Shown: positions 37,148-45,880 of the stretch, piece after piece
How the letters are laid out: each line of letters begins with the position of its first letter
Position numbering within the stretch: position 1 is the stretch's first letter
Assembly (NCBI GenBank): GCA_900129675.1
Contig: FSRD01000002.1
Location: 744,001-808,000 of the forward strand
Direction of reading: 5' to 3'
Origin: Bradyrhizobium erythrophlei
Lineage (GTDB): Bacteria; Pseudomonadota; Alphaproteobacteria; Rhizobiales; Xanthobacteraceae
DNA length: 64,000 nt
Program-made: the position numbers and the translations under genes
Notes under the pieces: model-generated
What the model saw: only the letters and a program-made list of their open reading frames with translations
Told to the model about the DNA's origin: nothing
Databases searched by the model: none

Positions 37148-39223
37148 CTATGCGATTGAAGAGAAGAGGTTTTGCTGATCTGGATGCGATCCCGTGGGGT
37201 GATTTGGGTTCTGCCTCGCGCGATGAACGATGCGCTGAGCCGCCGGTTCGCCGAGGGTTGATCGGCTGAAGATCCACGGACCATCCGGCAGAGGATGACT
37301 CCCTTCGATTTCGCCCGCTTCGGCGGCGAGCCTGAGCGTCTTCGGTGCAATTCCGAGCAAACCCGCCGCCTTGTTCAGATTGAGCCATGGCTCGTTCCCA
37401 TCCGGCACCGGTCGAAAGACCGGGATCTTATGATGCGACCTGAGCGCGGTGACCCGCTCCCGTGTCCAGCGATTGCCGTGGCCGGTCACCAGGCCGTTCC
37501 GGTTGAGGATGCCGGCAATCAGATCATCATTGGCGATGAGAACCAGCTGGCGGATGGCGGCGAGCATGTCGGCGGAGATGCTGTTGCGCTGTCCGCGGCG
37601 ACGCCTCGGCAGGCGCAGTTCGGTATGAACGCCGCCCATCCAATGGGTCAGGAGAACGATCTCTGACGCTTCGTCATCGATATCGGCGACCACCTCGTGG
37701 ATGACGGTGCGCACGATTCGCTTCTTGAGCCTCGCGTCGGTCGGCGGCGCCGACCAGACAGCCTTGAGATCAGCGGCCAGCGCGGCGACGTGTCCTGGCG
37801 AGCGTGATGGTTCCGATGTCGAGGCATCATGCGCGGCAATCCTGGTCTCGATCTCGCCTACACGTGTGAGCGCGCTGTTCCATCGCAACTCCAGTTCCGC
37901 CGCGATCAGCCGGTTCTGCGGATCGATGGCGTCATACTGTCGGAATGCCCGATCGGCGCGGTAGCGCGCCGCCTCGAGGTCGCGCGCCAGCGCATCACGA
38001 ACCTGATCGCGGCGGCTGGCCGCTTGGGCTTCGGCCTCGACGGCCGCAGCTATCGCTGCCGGTTCGACAACCCGCAGAAGAGCTTCCTCGACGGCGTCGT
38101 CGACACGCAATCCTCCGAATGCGATGCAGCGTGGCTCGCCATTGTCGAGCGAACCCCGCCAACAGGAATAGCGCGGAATGTTATGCTTGGTGCCTGTGTA
38201 GCGGACCGTCAGCTTGCGTCCGCAACGCCGGCAGCGGACAAGGCCGGCGAGCAAAGCGTCGCCGTGCTTCGGCGCTCCGTGATGTCGGCCTGTGGGCAAG
38301 TTGTCGCTCACCATCTTGCGGATCGCCTCCGACCGCTCCCAGCTGACGTAACCCTCATGGACGCCTGGGATCAGCGCCAGCCATTCGGCTCGCGCCTTAC
38401 GACGGCTCCTGGGTCGGATCACGCCTGCGGCTGCATCATATCCTGTCGCGACACGACTCTTACCATAGGCGTAGGCGCCGCCGTAGATCGGGTTCTCGAT
38501 CATCCGGTGGATGGTGGTATAGTGCGGCCTGCGCCAGACCACGTCACCATTATGGCGCTTGGCGGGCAAGTCCAGCCCATGCTCAATGAACCAGAGCAGC
38601 GCTTGCCGGACACTGCCGAGTTCGGCCACCTTGTCGAAGACGAGGATGATGGCCTCCTGGACACGGCGATCGGGATCCTTCTCGAGCCTGTCGCCGACCT
38701 TCACGAAGCCGACCGGGGCAGCGACGATGAGTTCGCCGCGCCGGGCCTTCTCATAGCGGGCCGACAGCGAACGCTGGCGCAGAAGATCGAGCTCGTACTC
38801 GTTGAGGCTGCCCTTCAATCCCAGCAACAGCCGGTCGTTGCCCTGACGCGGCGCATAGACCGTCTCCTGATCGATCAGCACGGTATCGACGACGCGGCAC
38901 ATCTCGATCAGCTGCTGCCAGTCACGGCTGTTGCGGGCGAAACGCGAGACTTCCCGCGCCGCGACCGCACCGACCTTGCCCAGGCAGACCTCGGCCACCA
39001 TTCGATCAAAGCCGGCGCGCGCGACGCCGCCTGCCGCCGAGCGCCCGAGATCGTCATCGACCGTTTCGATGCGAGACCAGCCCAGCGCCGTCAGACGATC
39101 GCGCATCGCATATTGCAAGGCGCTGCTCTCGCGATTGTGGAGAACCTGATGGGCGGAGGACTGCCGTACATACAGGATCGCCTTTCGCTCCAGATGATGC
39201 GGCCTGATCTTCTCAGACATCAT
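37148..39223 (-). CDS. Large serine recombinase
   Basis: 691 residues. The N-terminal resolvase domain has the nucleophile in AILYVRQSS (Ser22 or Ser23) and the arginines of RESSALQYAMRDRL-type and DDLGRSAAGG motifs. It continues with the recombinase domain (about 170-300), a zinc ribbon (CRRCGRKLTV with a following SCWRG, about 345-385), a coiled region and a C-terminal HTH-like end with WLNLNKAAGLLGIAPKTLRL. Such proteins cut and join DNA at att sites in one direction. It probably moves its own element. The start overlaps the small gene upstream by 11 nt. Confidence 0.92.
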   Translation of the reverse strand: MMSEKIRPHHLERKAILYVRQSSAHQVLHNRESSALQYAMRDRLTALGWSRIETVDDDLGRSAAGGVARAGFDRMVAEVCLGKVGAVAAREVSRFARNSRDWQQLIEMCRVVDTVLIDQETVYAPRQGNDRLLLGLKGSLNEYELDLLRQRSLSARYEKARRGELIVAAPVGFVKVGDRLEKDPDRRVQEAIILVFDKVAELGSVRQALLWFIEHGLDLPAKRHNGDVVWRRPHYTTIHRMIENPIYGGAYAYGKSRVATGYDAAAGVIRPRSRRKARAEWLALIPGVHEGYVSWERSEAIRKMVSDNLPTGRHHGAPKHGDALLAGLVRCRRCGRKLTVRYTGTKHNIPRYSCWRGSLDNGEPRCIAFGGLRVDDAVEEALLRVVEPAAIAAAVEAEAQAASRRDQVRDALARDLEAARYRADRAFRQYDAIDPQNRLIAAELELRWNSALTRVGEIETRIAAHDASTSEPSRSPGHVAALAADLKAVWSAPPTDARLKKRIVRTVIHEVVADIDDEASEIVLLTHWMGGVHTELRLPRRRRGQRNSISADMLAAIRQLVLIANDDLIAGILNRNGLVTGHGNRWTRERVTALRSHHKIPVFRPVPDGNEPWLNLNKAAGLLGIAPKTLRLAAEAGEIEGSHPLPDGPWIFSRSTLGEPAAQRIVHRARQNPNHPTGSHPDQQNLFSSIA

Positions 39224-39431
39224 GACGCATCTCCTCCCTTTGCCGGAGGTCGCCGTCGGCGTGGCCGAAGATCAGGCGAACCATCAGCTTCGTCAGCGTC
39301 TGGCGCGTCTCGGCGGGCAACGCCTGCCATTGCGGCGTCTGCGCCGCGGCGTCGGGCGGGTCGCAGAACAGATCGAACTGACGTGCATTGCTGTGAGGAT
39401 GGCGGTGAGCGGTAGGCGGGCGCATGGACAT
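39213..39431 (-). CDS. Small protein preceding the recombinase
   Basis: 72 residues: a polar start, QFDLFCDPPDA, then WQALPAETRQTLTKLMVRLI and RHDV at the end. Small proteins with this ALPxxTRxxLTxLMxRL pattern usually precede serine recombinases in rhizobial elements, to my knowledge. It overlaps the recombinase start, suggesting translational coupling. Function unknown. Confidence 0.65.
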   Translation of the reverse strand: MSMRPPTAHRHPHSNARQFDLFCDPPDAAAQTPQWQALPAETRQTLTKLMVRLIFGHADGDLRQREEMRHDV

Positions 39432-39810
39432 CTCCCCGATTCGCGTCGTGAGAGCCCAATGCTGCGCTTGAATCCCGCAATTGCGATGGTGCGCCAGAAA
39501 CCGACGTCACATCCTGCAGCAGCGTCGCCAAGGCGGTGAGCACCGCAATCTCAACATAGGGAGTGGCGCCAACACGCCAGGTCGCGCGAGCCGCCCGATC
39601 AAACATCCAGGCCGGAATCTCCAGCCATCGCGCAGATGCCCGACCAGAGAGGCTGCAACGGAAAACCTCTCTGCCAGCCTTCTCAACCACCTCATGAATA
39701 TGGACCAGGCAGCCGGCCCAAGGATGCCACGGATAAAGAAGCTCGTACTCCGCGATCCCGTGGGCGTTCCGTCGTCGTGTTGTACAACGGCGTGAGAACG
39801 CATCGGTCAT
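39220..39810 (-). CDS. YPWHPW-motif protein of the recombinase element, 5' end altered
   Basis: The N-terminal 125 residues look like a real protein: ELLYPWHPWAGCLVHIHEVV, RWLEIPAWMFDRAA, a helical part and SHDANRGDVHA. This resembles small DUF5372-like proteins that accompany serine recombinases. The remaining frame overlaps the 72-residue gene and is probably not natural sequence. The only ATG (39810) lies outside the right edge of the element, in the host transposase sequence, so the original start seems to have been lost in the insertion. Confidence 0.55.
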   Translation of the reverse strand: MTDAFSRRCTTRRRNAHGIAEYELLYPWHPWAGCLVHIHEVVEKAGREVFRCSLSGRASARWLEIPAWMFDRAARATWRVGATPYVEIAVLTALATLLQDVTSVSGAPSQLRDSSAALGSHDANRGDVHAPAYRSPPSSQQCTSVRSVLRPARRRGADAAMAGVARRDAPDADEADGSPDLRPRRRRPPAKGGDAS

Positions 39811-39939
39811 TGAACAAAGATACGCCTATCTCTCGCCAGGTTCAGCGATCCGGCGTCATAAATTCGCGCGCCATACTGGGCGGACTTCATCGTCAATACG
39901 TTCGGATTTAGATTTTCGGTACACAAAGGTGTCGTTATT

Positions 39940-40748
39940 ATGCTGAATCGCCGGCTTCTGCTGGTTGCCACGATGATGGGTTTGCTCATGACTCCAGCGA
40001 CCGCGTCGGATGCGGTTTTTCTGCATGCTGCCGGGAGCCTGCGTGGAGCCCTTACGGAAGTGAGCCACGTGTTCGAGAAATCTTCGCACCTCAAGGTTCG
40101 GGCAAAGTTCGGTGCGTCGGGCTTGCTGAAAGACGAGATCGCCGATGGCGCCAAGGCGGAGGTGTTTGCCTCTGCAAACATGGAGCACCCGCAGGCGCTG
40201 GCGGAGGCGAACAAGAGCGGGCCGGTCGTACTATTCGCGCGAAACAAACTGTGCGCGCTGGTTCGTCCCGGTCTCGCCGCCACGAGCGATACCCTGCTTG
40301 AGCGAATGCTCGACCCGCAGGTCAGGCTCGGAACATCAACACCAAAGGCTGATCCATCCGGCGACTATGCCTTGGAAGTATTTCGCAAGGGGAGGCAATT
40401 CGGCCGAATGCCCAGTCGGTTCTCCAGAAGAAGGCACTACAACTCACAGGCGGCGCCGCGAGCGCCGCGCCACCGACCGGACGCAACACCTATGGTTGGC
40501 ATATTGCCGAAGGCCGGGCCGACATTTTCCTGGCCTATTGCACCGCCGCCCGTGATGCGCAGAAGGAAAATCCCGGCCTGCAAATCATCGCTCTGCCGGA
40601 TGTCCTGGCTGTCAGCGCCGATTATGGCTTGACCGTCATGGCCGATGCTTCGCCTGGAGCCTATCAATTTGCATTGTTTATCCTATCATCCGAGGGGCAG
40701 GGCATTCTTGCCAGCTACGGATTTTCGGCCCCCAATTTGCCAAATTAG
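39940..40748 (+). pseudogene. ModA-type molybdate-binding protein gene with a frameshift
   Basis: A signal peptide (MLNRRLLLVATMMGLLMTPATAS) is followed by HAAGSLRGALTEVSHVFEK, a GASGLLKDEIADGAKAEVFA segment and ANMEHPQALAE, typical of ModA-like periplasmic binding proteins. At about 40391-40396 one base is missing (reading CGCAAGGGGAGGCA), after which the correct protein continues in the next frame through NTYGWHIAEGRADIFLAYCT and GLTVMADASPGAYQFALFIL to a stop at 40746. Restoring one base gives about 269 residues. Either a recent mutation or a sequencing error. Confidence 0.8.
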
Positions 40749-40763
40749 AACAAGGAGATTTCC

Positions 40764-40973
40764 ATGAAGATCAGCGCGCGCAATCAACTCAAGGGCACCA
40801 TCGTTGATGTCGTGAAGGGCGCGACCACCTCCCATATCCGAATCGATATCGGTGGCGGGGTAGTCGTCACAGCATCGATCACGAATGAGTCCGTTGACGA
40901 ACTCAAATTAGCCAAGGGCAACCCGGCCATCGCCGTGATCAAGGCGAGCGACGTGATGGTGGGTGTGGATTGA
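40764..40973 (+). CDS. Mop-type molybdate-binding (TOBE) protein
   Basis: 69 residues: MKISARNQLKGTIVDVVKGA followed by a strand-rich part and ITNESVDELKLAKGNPAIAV ending in SDVMVGVD, the classic molbindin fold that stores molybdate in oligomers. Strong AAGGAG before the ATG. It stands between a molybdate-type binding protein and a FecCD-type importer, and its stop overlaps the next start (TTGA), so translation is coupled. Confidence 0.93.
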   Translation: MKISARNQLKGTIVDVVKGATTSHIRIDIGGGVVVTASITNESVDELKLAKGNPAIAVIKASDVMVGVD

Positions 40974-41992
40974 TCGACCGCCGCGCACTGATCGCAGGTC
41001 TTTCCGCGACATTGGTCGCTCCTGGCTACGCGCGGGCTGCGACAATGACCGACTCCGCCGGCCGCGCGGTCCCTGTACCGGCAGCCGTGACCCGCGTGTT
41101 CCCGGCCGGGCCGCCAGCAGCAATTCTGCTTTATACGCTTGCGCCGGATCTGTTGATCGGCTGGCCACGCGCCAATCGTCCAGAGGAATGCGCGTACATG
41201 CTGCCCGAGATCTGCACGCGGCCGGAAGTCGGGCGCATCACCGGACGCGGCAACACCGCTAATCTCGAGACGGTGCTCGCGCTCAGGCCTGATCTCATTC
41301 TCGACGTCGGGTCGACGAGCGCCACTTTCGTTTCGCTGGCCGACCGCGTACAGGAACAAACCCATATTCCCTACGCGCTGCTGGATGGCCGCTTCGATGC
41401 GATCGCCAAAACTTATCGCTCGCTCGGCGAATTGATCGGCCGTGCGGAGGATGCCGAGAAGCTCGCGCGCTACACCGAGGATACGCTCAAAACGATTCTT
41501 GGTCGCGTCGAGTCAGTTGCAACGGACGCCCGGCCGCGGGTCTATTATGCGCGAGGGCCGAAGGGGCTCGCGACCGGCCTCGGCGGATCGATCAACGTCG
41601 AGACCATCGAACTGATCAGCCGCAACGTCGCCGGCGAAACGCCGGGCGGTCTCGCCAATGTTTCGATCGAACAAGTTTTGGTGTGGAATCCAGACGTGAT
41701 CGTGACCATCGATCAGGAGTTCGCCGAGGCGGTACGCAACGACCCCTCCTGGGCGTCGGTCAAGGCCGTGCGCGACAAGCGGGTGCATCTGTCACCCAAA
41801 ATGCCCTTCGGCTGGGTGGATTTTCCGCCATCCGTGAACCGCCTGATGGGGCTTTGGTGGCTCGCCAAAATTCTTTATCCGGAGCGATTTTCGGAAGACC
41901 TGCGGGCGCTGACGCGGGACTTTTATTCCCGCTTCTATCATGTGACGCCGACGGCCACGCAAATCGACCATGTACTTGCGGGCCGGGATTGA
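40970..41992 (+). CDS. Type II ABC importer binding protein (BtuF/FecB/MolA class)
   Basis: 340 residues starting at a TTG that overlaps the Mop stop codon. A signal peptide with twin-arginine-like start (MIDRRALIAGLSATLVAP) ends at ARA. The body has RVFPAGPPAAILLYTLAPDL, NLETVLALRPDLILDVGS, and IEQVLVWNPDVIVTID, typical of cluster A-II binding proteins for cobalamin, siderophores or molybdate. Coupling to mop favours molybdate or tungstate as the ligand (inference). Confidence 0.87.
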   Translation: MIDRRALIAGLSATLVAPGYARAATMTDSAGRAVPVPAAVTRVFPAGPPAAILLYTLAPDLLIGWPRANRPEECAYMLPEICTRPEVGRITGRGNTANLETVLALRPDLILDVGSTSATFVSLADRVQEQTHIPYALLDGRFDAIAKTYRSLGELIGRAEDAEKLARYTEDTLKTILGRVESVATDARPRVYYARGPKGLATGLGGSINVETIELISRNVAGETPGGLANVSIEQVLVWNPDVIVTIDQEFAEAVRNDPSWASVKAVRDKRVHLSPKMPFGWVDFPPSVNRLMGLWWLAKILYPERFSEDLRALTRDFYSRFYHVTPTATQIDHVLAGRD

Positions 41993-42004
41993 TAGCTTCA
42001 GCTG

Positions 42005-43024
42005 ATGAACAAAGCCCGATCCGCCGTGCCGGGACTTTCGATCGCAATCGCGGTCCTGGTCGCAGGCCTGCTGCTTGCTCTCACCGTCGGCCGCTATCCG
42101 GTCGGACTCGGCGACCTTATGAACGTTCTTTATTCAAAGCTGCTCGGTCACCACGCAAATGTGCCGCCCGCCGTTGAAAGCGTCATACTGCAGGTTCGCG
42201 GCCCTCGCGTGATTGCGGCGATGCTCGTCGGCGCGGCTCTCGCGGTCGCTGGCACCGCGTTTCAGGGATTGTTTCGCAATCCATTAGTCTCGCCGGATAT
42301 TCTCGGGGCGTCGTCTGGCGCCGCGCTTGGCGCGGTCGTCGGCATCTATCTCTCGCTTGGCGTATTCGCGATCCAGGCTGTCGCGTTCCTTGGCGGTCTG
42401 GTTGCGGTCGGAATCGTTTATGTGGTCGGCATGTCGGTGCGTTCGCGGGATCCCATCCTGGTACTGGTGCTCACCGGCGTTGTGGTCGGATCGCTGTTCG
42501 GCGCCGGCGTCGGCCTGGTGAAGTATCTCGCCGACCCTTACAACCAGCTTCCGGCTATGACATTCTGGTTGTTGGGCAGCCTGTCTGCGACCGGAGTTCA
42601 GGACCTGTTTCCGCTGTTCGGCCCCATCGCGGTCGGCGCAGCCGTGCTTGTCGCATTGCGCTGGCGGATGAACGTGATGTCGCTGCCGGAAGAGGAAGCA
42701 CGCGCGCTTGGTGTAGCCACCGGGCCGTTGCGCATCGCGATCGTCGCCGCTGCCACCCTTGTCACCTCCGCTAGTGTTGCCACCGCCGGCATCATCGGGT
42801 GGGTGGGTCTCGTCGTACCGCACCTTGCAAGGTCGCTGGTCGGCCCCGATTTCGCTCGGCTGTTGCCTGCGGCGGCGATCCTTGGTGGCGGCTATCTGTT
42901 GCTGATCGATACCTTGGCGCGCACGATGGCGCAGGTCGAAATTCCGCTCGGAATTCTCACTGCCCTCATAGGCACGCCGTTCTTCATCTGGCTGCTTGCC
43001 AGCGTCCAAAAGAACTGGTCATGA
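42005..43024 (+). CDS. FecCD-family ABC permease
   Basis: 339 residues with about ten hydrophobic segments. Family motifs: RGPRVIAAMLVGAALAVAGT, FRNPLVSPDILGASSGAALG and GLVVPHLARSLVGPD. The stop overlaps the start of the ATPase gene (ATGA). It would form the membrane channel of the importer encoded by the flanking genes. Confidence 0.92.
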   Translation: MNKARSAVPGLSIAIAVLVAGLLLALTVGRYPVGLGDLMNVLYSKLLGHHANVPPAVESVILQVRGPRVIAAMLVGAALAVAGTAFQGLFRNPLVSPDILGASSGAALGAVVGIYLSLGVFAIQAVAFLGGLVAVGIVYVVGMSVRSRDPILVLVLTGVVVGSLFGAGVGLVKYLADPYNQLPAMTFWLLGSLSATGVQDLFPLFGPIAVGAAVLVALRWRMNVMSLPEEEARALGVATGPLRIAIVAAATLVTSASVATAGIIGWVGLVVPHLARSLVGPDFARLLPAAAILGGGYLLLIDTLARTMAQVEIPLGILTALIGTPFFIWLLASVQKNWS

Positions 43025-43782
43025 TCCTCGAAGGCCGCCAGCTCACCATCGGCTATCAGGACCGCGTTGTCGGCGCCGGGCTCGATGTCAAACTGGAGAA
43101 GGGCGAGGTATTGGCGCTGCTGGGACCGAATGGCGGCGGCAAGACCACGCTGCTCAAGACGCTGCTTGGACTATTGACGCCGAAAGCGGGAGAGGTGCGG
43201 CTCGATGGAGCGGCGCTGTCGGCACGCACGGTTCGGGAACGTGCACGGCTGATCGCCTATGTGCCGCAAACACACGTCGCGACATTTGCATTCTCCGTTG
43301 AAGCCGTTGTGCTGATGGGCCGCACCGCACACGGCGATCTGTTCGCCCGGCCGACATCGAAGGATCGCCAAGTAGCTGCGACCATGCTCGATCGCCTCGG
43401 AATCGCGCAGCTTGCGCAACGGCCTTACACCATGATTTCGGGCGGCGAACGCCAATTGGTGTTGCTGGCGCGCGCGCTGGCTCAGGAGCCGCAGTTCGTC
43501 GTGCTCGACGAGCCGACTGCAAATCTTGACTTCGGCAACCAGGGCAAAGTCATGCGCGAAATCCGGGCCCTTGCCCGATCCGGCCTTGGCGTCCTCTTCA
43601 CCACCCATGATCCCAATCATGCGCTGCGCGCTGCTGATCGCGCTTATTTGCTGCGTGGCGGCGAGCGCCTTGCCGAAGGGCCGGTTAGACAGATCCTGAC
43701 GCGAGAGCGGCTCGAAGCGCTCTATGGGGCGCCGGTTCAAACGATTACAGATGAGGGCGGCATGGCATTCGTTCCGGGCTAG
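43021..43782 (+). CDS. ABC importer ATP-binding protein
   Basis: 253 residues. Walker A GPNGGGKTTLLK, signature SGGERQLVLLARAL, Walker B VVLDEPTANLD and H-loop FTTHDPNHAL are all present. The four-gene order (mop, binding protein, permease, ATPase) with overlaps indicates one operon importing an oxyanion or chelate. Compared with siderophore importers, the Mop gene points to molybdate, as in Haemophilus MolBCA. Confidence 0.93.
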   Translation: MILEGRQLTIGYQDRVVGAGLDVKLEKGEVLALLGPNGGGKTTLLKTLLGLLTPKAGEVRLDGAALSARTVRERARLIAYVPQTHVATFAFSVEAVVLMGRTAHGDLFARPTSKDRQVAATMLDRLGIAQLAQRPYTMISGGERQLVLLARALAQEPQFVVLDEPTANLDFGNQGKVMREIRALARSGLGVLFTTHDPNHALRAADRAYLLRGGERLAEGPVRQILTRERLEALYGAPVQTITDEGGMAFVPG

Positions 43783-44017
43783 CTACGCTGCTCGAATCCC
43801 AAACCTTGATCGATGAGATTCTTAGATTAACTAGGTTCTGGGGCGCACGAGGGTCGGGCGACAGAGCGGAAACCGTGGAGAAAGAAGCAGAGACTGACGG
43901 CGAACTCGAAGAAATGATCCTTCAGAGACTGGTCATCGGCGGCGTTTTCGTCTCGGTACAGCCGGATGCATCGCTCGGGTGGCGCCCGACTGTGAATCGG
44001 ACATCGTGAGCATTCCG

Positions 44018-44461
44018 ATGAAGCCGTCTAGGAAAAAACAGCCGTTAGCTTTATGGTGGTTCTCTGTTTTGCTTTTATTGAACGGTTGTGGAGGGGCAGA
44101 ACCTGAGTGTGATTCTCTGGATACGCATAATTCAGTAGTTAAGATCATTTCGGATGACAGCAATAATGCACTTGTCAATTACGCTGTCAAAAATTCGAGT
44201 TCGGTTGCGGCAATGGTGAGTAATGCGAATACAGAAGCTGAAAAATTGGCGATTTGGGAAAAAGCGAGACAAGGCGCGGTATATAGGTTGGATGATACAA
44301 TACTTACAAATTCAAGAAACAGGGCAACGCGAAGGGTTACTTGCAGTGGATTATTGTATGTGACCGTTGGGGATACGATTGCCCAAAAACAAGTAGATTT
44401 TAAAGTTGAACGGACGACGGATGGACAGATGTCCGTTTCAGTCGATCCGTTTTTGTTTTAA
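44018..44461 (+). CDS. Small AT-rich lipoprotein of unknown function
   Basis: About 147 residues from ATG 44018: basic start (MKPSRKKQ), hydrophobic stretch and lipobox LLLNGC at about 22. The mature part has two more cysteines and repeated Asn/Ser/Thr; no domain recognised. It uses many A/T-ending codons unlike the neighbours, a sign of recent transfer. Upstream ATG 43979 is in frame but would place the signal sequence internally. The 43783-44017 stretch holds no other gene I can support. Confidence 0.65.
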   Translation: MKPSRKKQPLALWWFSVLLLLNGCGGAEPECDSLDTHNSVVKIISDDSNNALVNYAVKNSSSVAAMVSNANTEAEKLAIWEKARQGAVYRLDDTILTNSRNRATRRVTCSGLLYVTVGDTIAQKQVDFKVERTTDGQMSVSVDPFLF

Positions 44462-44584
44462 GGTTTTACAGGTTCAAGAGTGTGTTGTTCGCACGATATC
44501 ATGAGACAGCTTTCGACGCGGGAATCCCCGCGGAAACGCCCTATTTGGCGTCGTATCGGAAACGTGCGGTTTGCGGAGACTGGA

Positions 44585-44619
44585 TGGTGGGCGCACCAGG
44601 GCTCGAACCTGGGACCCGC
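44585..44619 (-). tRNA. 3' fragment of a tRNA gene (T arm, acceptor strand, CCA)
   Basis: Read on the minus strand: a 5-bp T stem ccagg-ttcgagc-cctgg, the acceptor strand TGCGCCC, discriminator A and CCA. The sequence fits the 3' half of an alphaproteobacterial tRNA with a GGGCGCA acceptor 5' strand (for example tRNA-Lys), but no matching 5' half, D arm or anticodon loop is present to the right. Probably an attachment-site remnant left by an integrating element. Confidence 0.6.
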
Positions 44620-44681
44620 CGACCGCTTTGCGCCAAGACCGGCCGTAGCCGAAACGAGCGTTTCGCTACCAGATCAAACCA

Positions 44682-45720
44682 TGGTCGCAAACCTATTGGC
44701 TGGCGGTTGACCGAGAATCGGGCGATGCTGATCTGTAATGAGAGATCTTGTCAGGCTCATTGTCTGGGCGGTTGTCGATCTGTTTCGGTCGCGGGCAGCG
44801 ATCGAGGCAGAGATTTTAACGTTGCGGCAGCAGATCATTGTTCTGCGACGAACCGCCCCCAAGAAACAAACCTTCGATGCCATCGACCGATTGGTGTTCG
44901 GGTTGGTCTCTATCGCCTCTTCTCTCGCGTTCTTGATGCGCTTGCGATTGTTAGGCCCGGGACCGTAGTCAAATGGCACCGTGCGGGTTTCCGTTTGTAC
45001 TGGCGCTGGAAGTCGCGACCTCGTGGTGGCCGGCCACCAGTTCCGCTGGAAATACGCAGACTGATCCGCGAGATGAGCATCGCCAACCCACTGTGGGGAG
45101 CGCCACGGATCCATGGAGAGCTACTCAAGCTCGACATCGCGATCGGACAGACGAGCGTGGCTAAATATATGGCCAAGCGGAGAGGTCCGCCGTCCCAAGG
45201 GTGGAAGACGTTCCTCCGCAATCATGCCGACGGTATCGCCGCGATAGATCTGTTCGTCGTGCCGACAATCTCGTTCCGTCTGCTCTATGGTTTGTTGATC
45301 ATGGGGCATGGCAGACGACAGGTCATATGGTTCGGAGTAACGACGCATCCGACCGCGGAATGGATCGCAAACCAGATAACAGAAGCCTGCGGATGGGAGC
45401 AGCTTCCCCGCTATCTGATCCGCGATCGGGATGGCGCGTATGGTGAAGTTTTCATCCGACGGATTCGATCAATACGCCGAACGCCTGATCGGTTCGATCC
45501 GACGGGAATGCCTTGACCACGTTGTCGTGCTCGGCGAGTGCCACCTCCGTCACCTGCTGCTGTCATACATGAAATATTACAATGGCACGCGCACGCATCT
45601 CTCCTTGGAGAAGGATGCGCCGTTCTCGCGCGCCGTCGAACGGGCTGGGCAGATTCTTTGCCGCCCAATTCTCGGCGGGCTGCACCACCAATATGTCCGG
45701 ATTTGATTTCGACAGGCACA
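44682..45720 (+). pseudogene. IS copy with a decayed integrase-core transposase
   Basis: The transposase starts at 44738 (MRDLVRLIVWAVVDLFRSR), shifts frame near 44900 after AIDRLVF, continues through GLYRLFSRVLDALAIVRPG and WGAPRIHGELLKLDIAIGQT, and loses about 50 nt near 45470 (the PTSPRSPWQNG region) before ending LGGLHHQYVRI at 45706. The right terminus gatttcgacaggcaca is at 45705-45720; the left one is about 44682. Not functional. Confidence 0.8.
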
Positions 45721-45874
45721 GCCGCAACGTCAGAATTTCCGCCTCGAGCGCTGCCCACGACCGAAACAGATCTACGACCATCCAAACAATGAGCCTGGCA
45801 AGATCTCTCATCCGGCAACAGCATCGCCCGATTCTCGATCAACTGCTAGTCAGATTGAGTTTGCGATAGGGACA
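45721..45874 (-). pseudogene. 5' fragment of another copy of the same IS
   Basis: Minus-strand frame from 45811 encodes MRDLARLIVWMVVDLFRSWA and AALEAEILTLR, then is cut by the end of the neighbouring IS. The terminus gtttgcgatagggaca is at 45859-45874. Two IS ends are thus abutted head to head. Confidence 0.75.
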
Positions 45875-45880
45875 GCACCA

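Larger units (their letters stand above)
37124..39787. mobile_element. Serine-recombinase element inserted in a transposase gene
   Basis: Inserted between two parts of one transposase gene. A 5-nt TACAA occurs at the left edge (37119-37123) and again at the right edge (39783-39787), as expected for a recombined core or short target duplication. Three minus-strand frames lie inside: a YPWHPW-type protein, a small protein and a large serine recombinase, in that transcription order. Confidence 0.75.
36171..39927. mobile_element. IS copy (second subtype) split by a serine-recombinase element
   Basis: Matching termini: tgtgtaccgaaaa at about 36171-36183 and ttttcggtacaca at about 39915-39927. The transposase gene begins at 36231 and resumes at 39788 after a 2664-bp insertion. 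Confidence 0.75.

Noticed and set aside
43806..44009. 67-codon frame after the ABC operon
   Set aside because: No start signal and no recognisable features; overlaps the lipoprotein leader.
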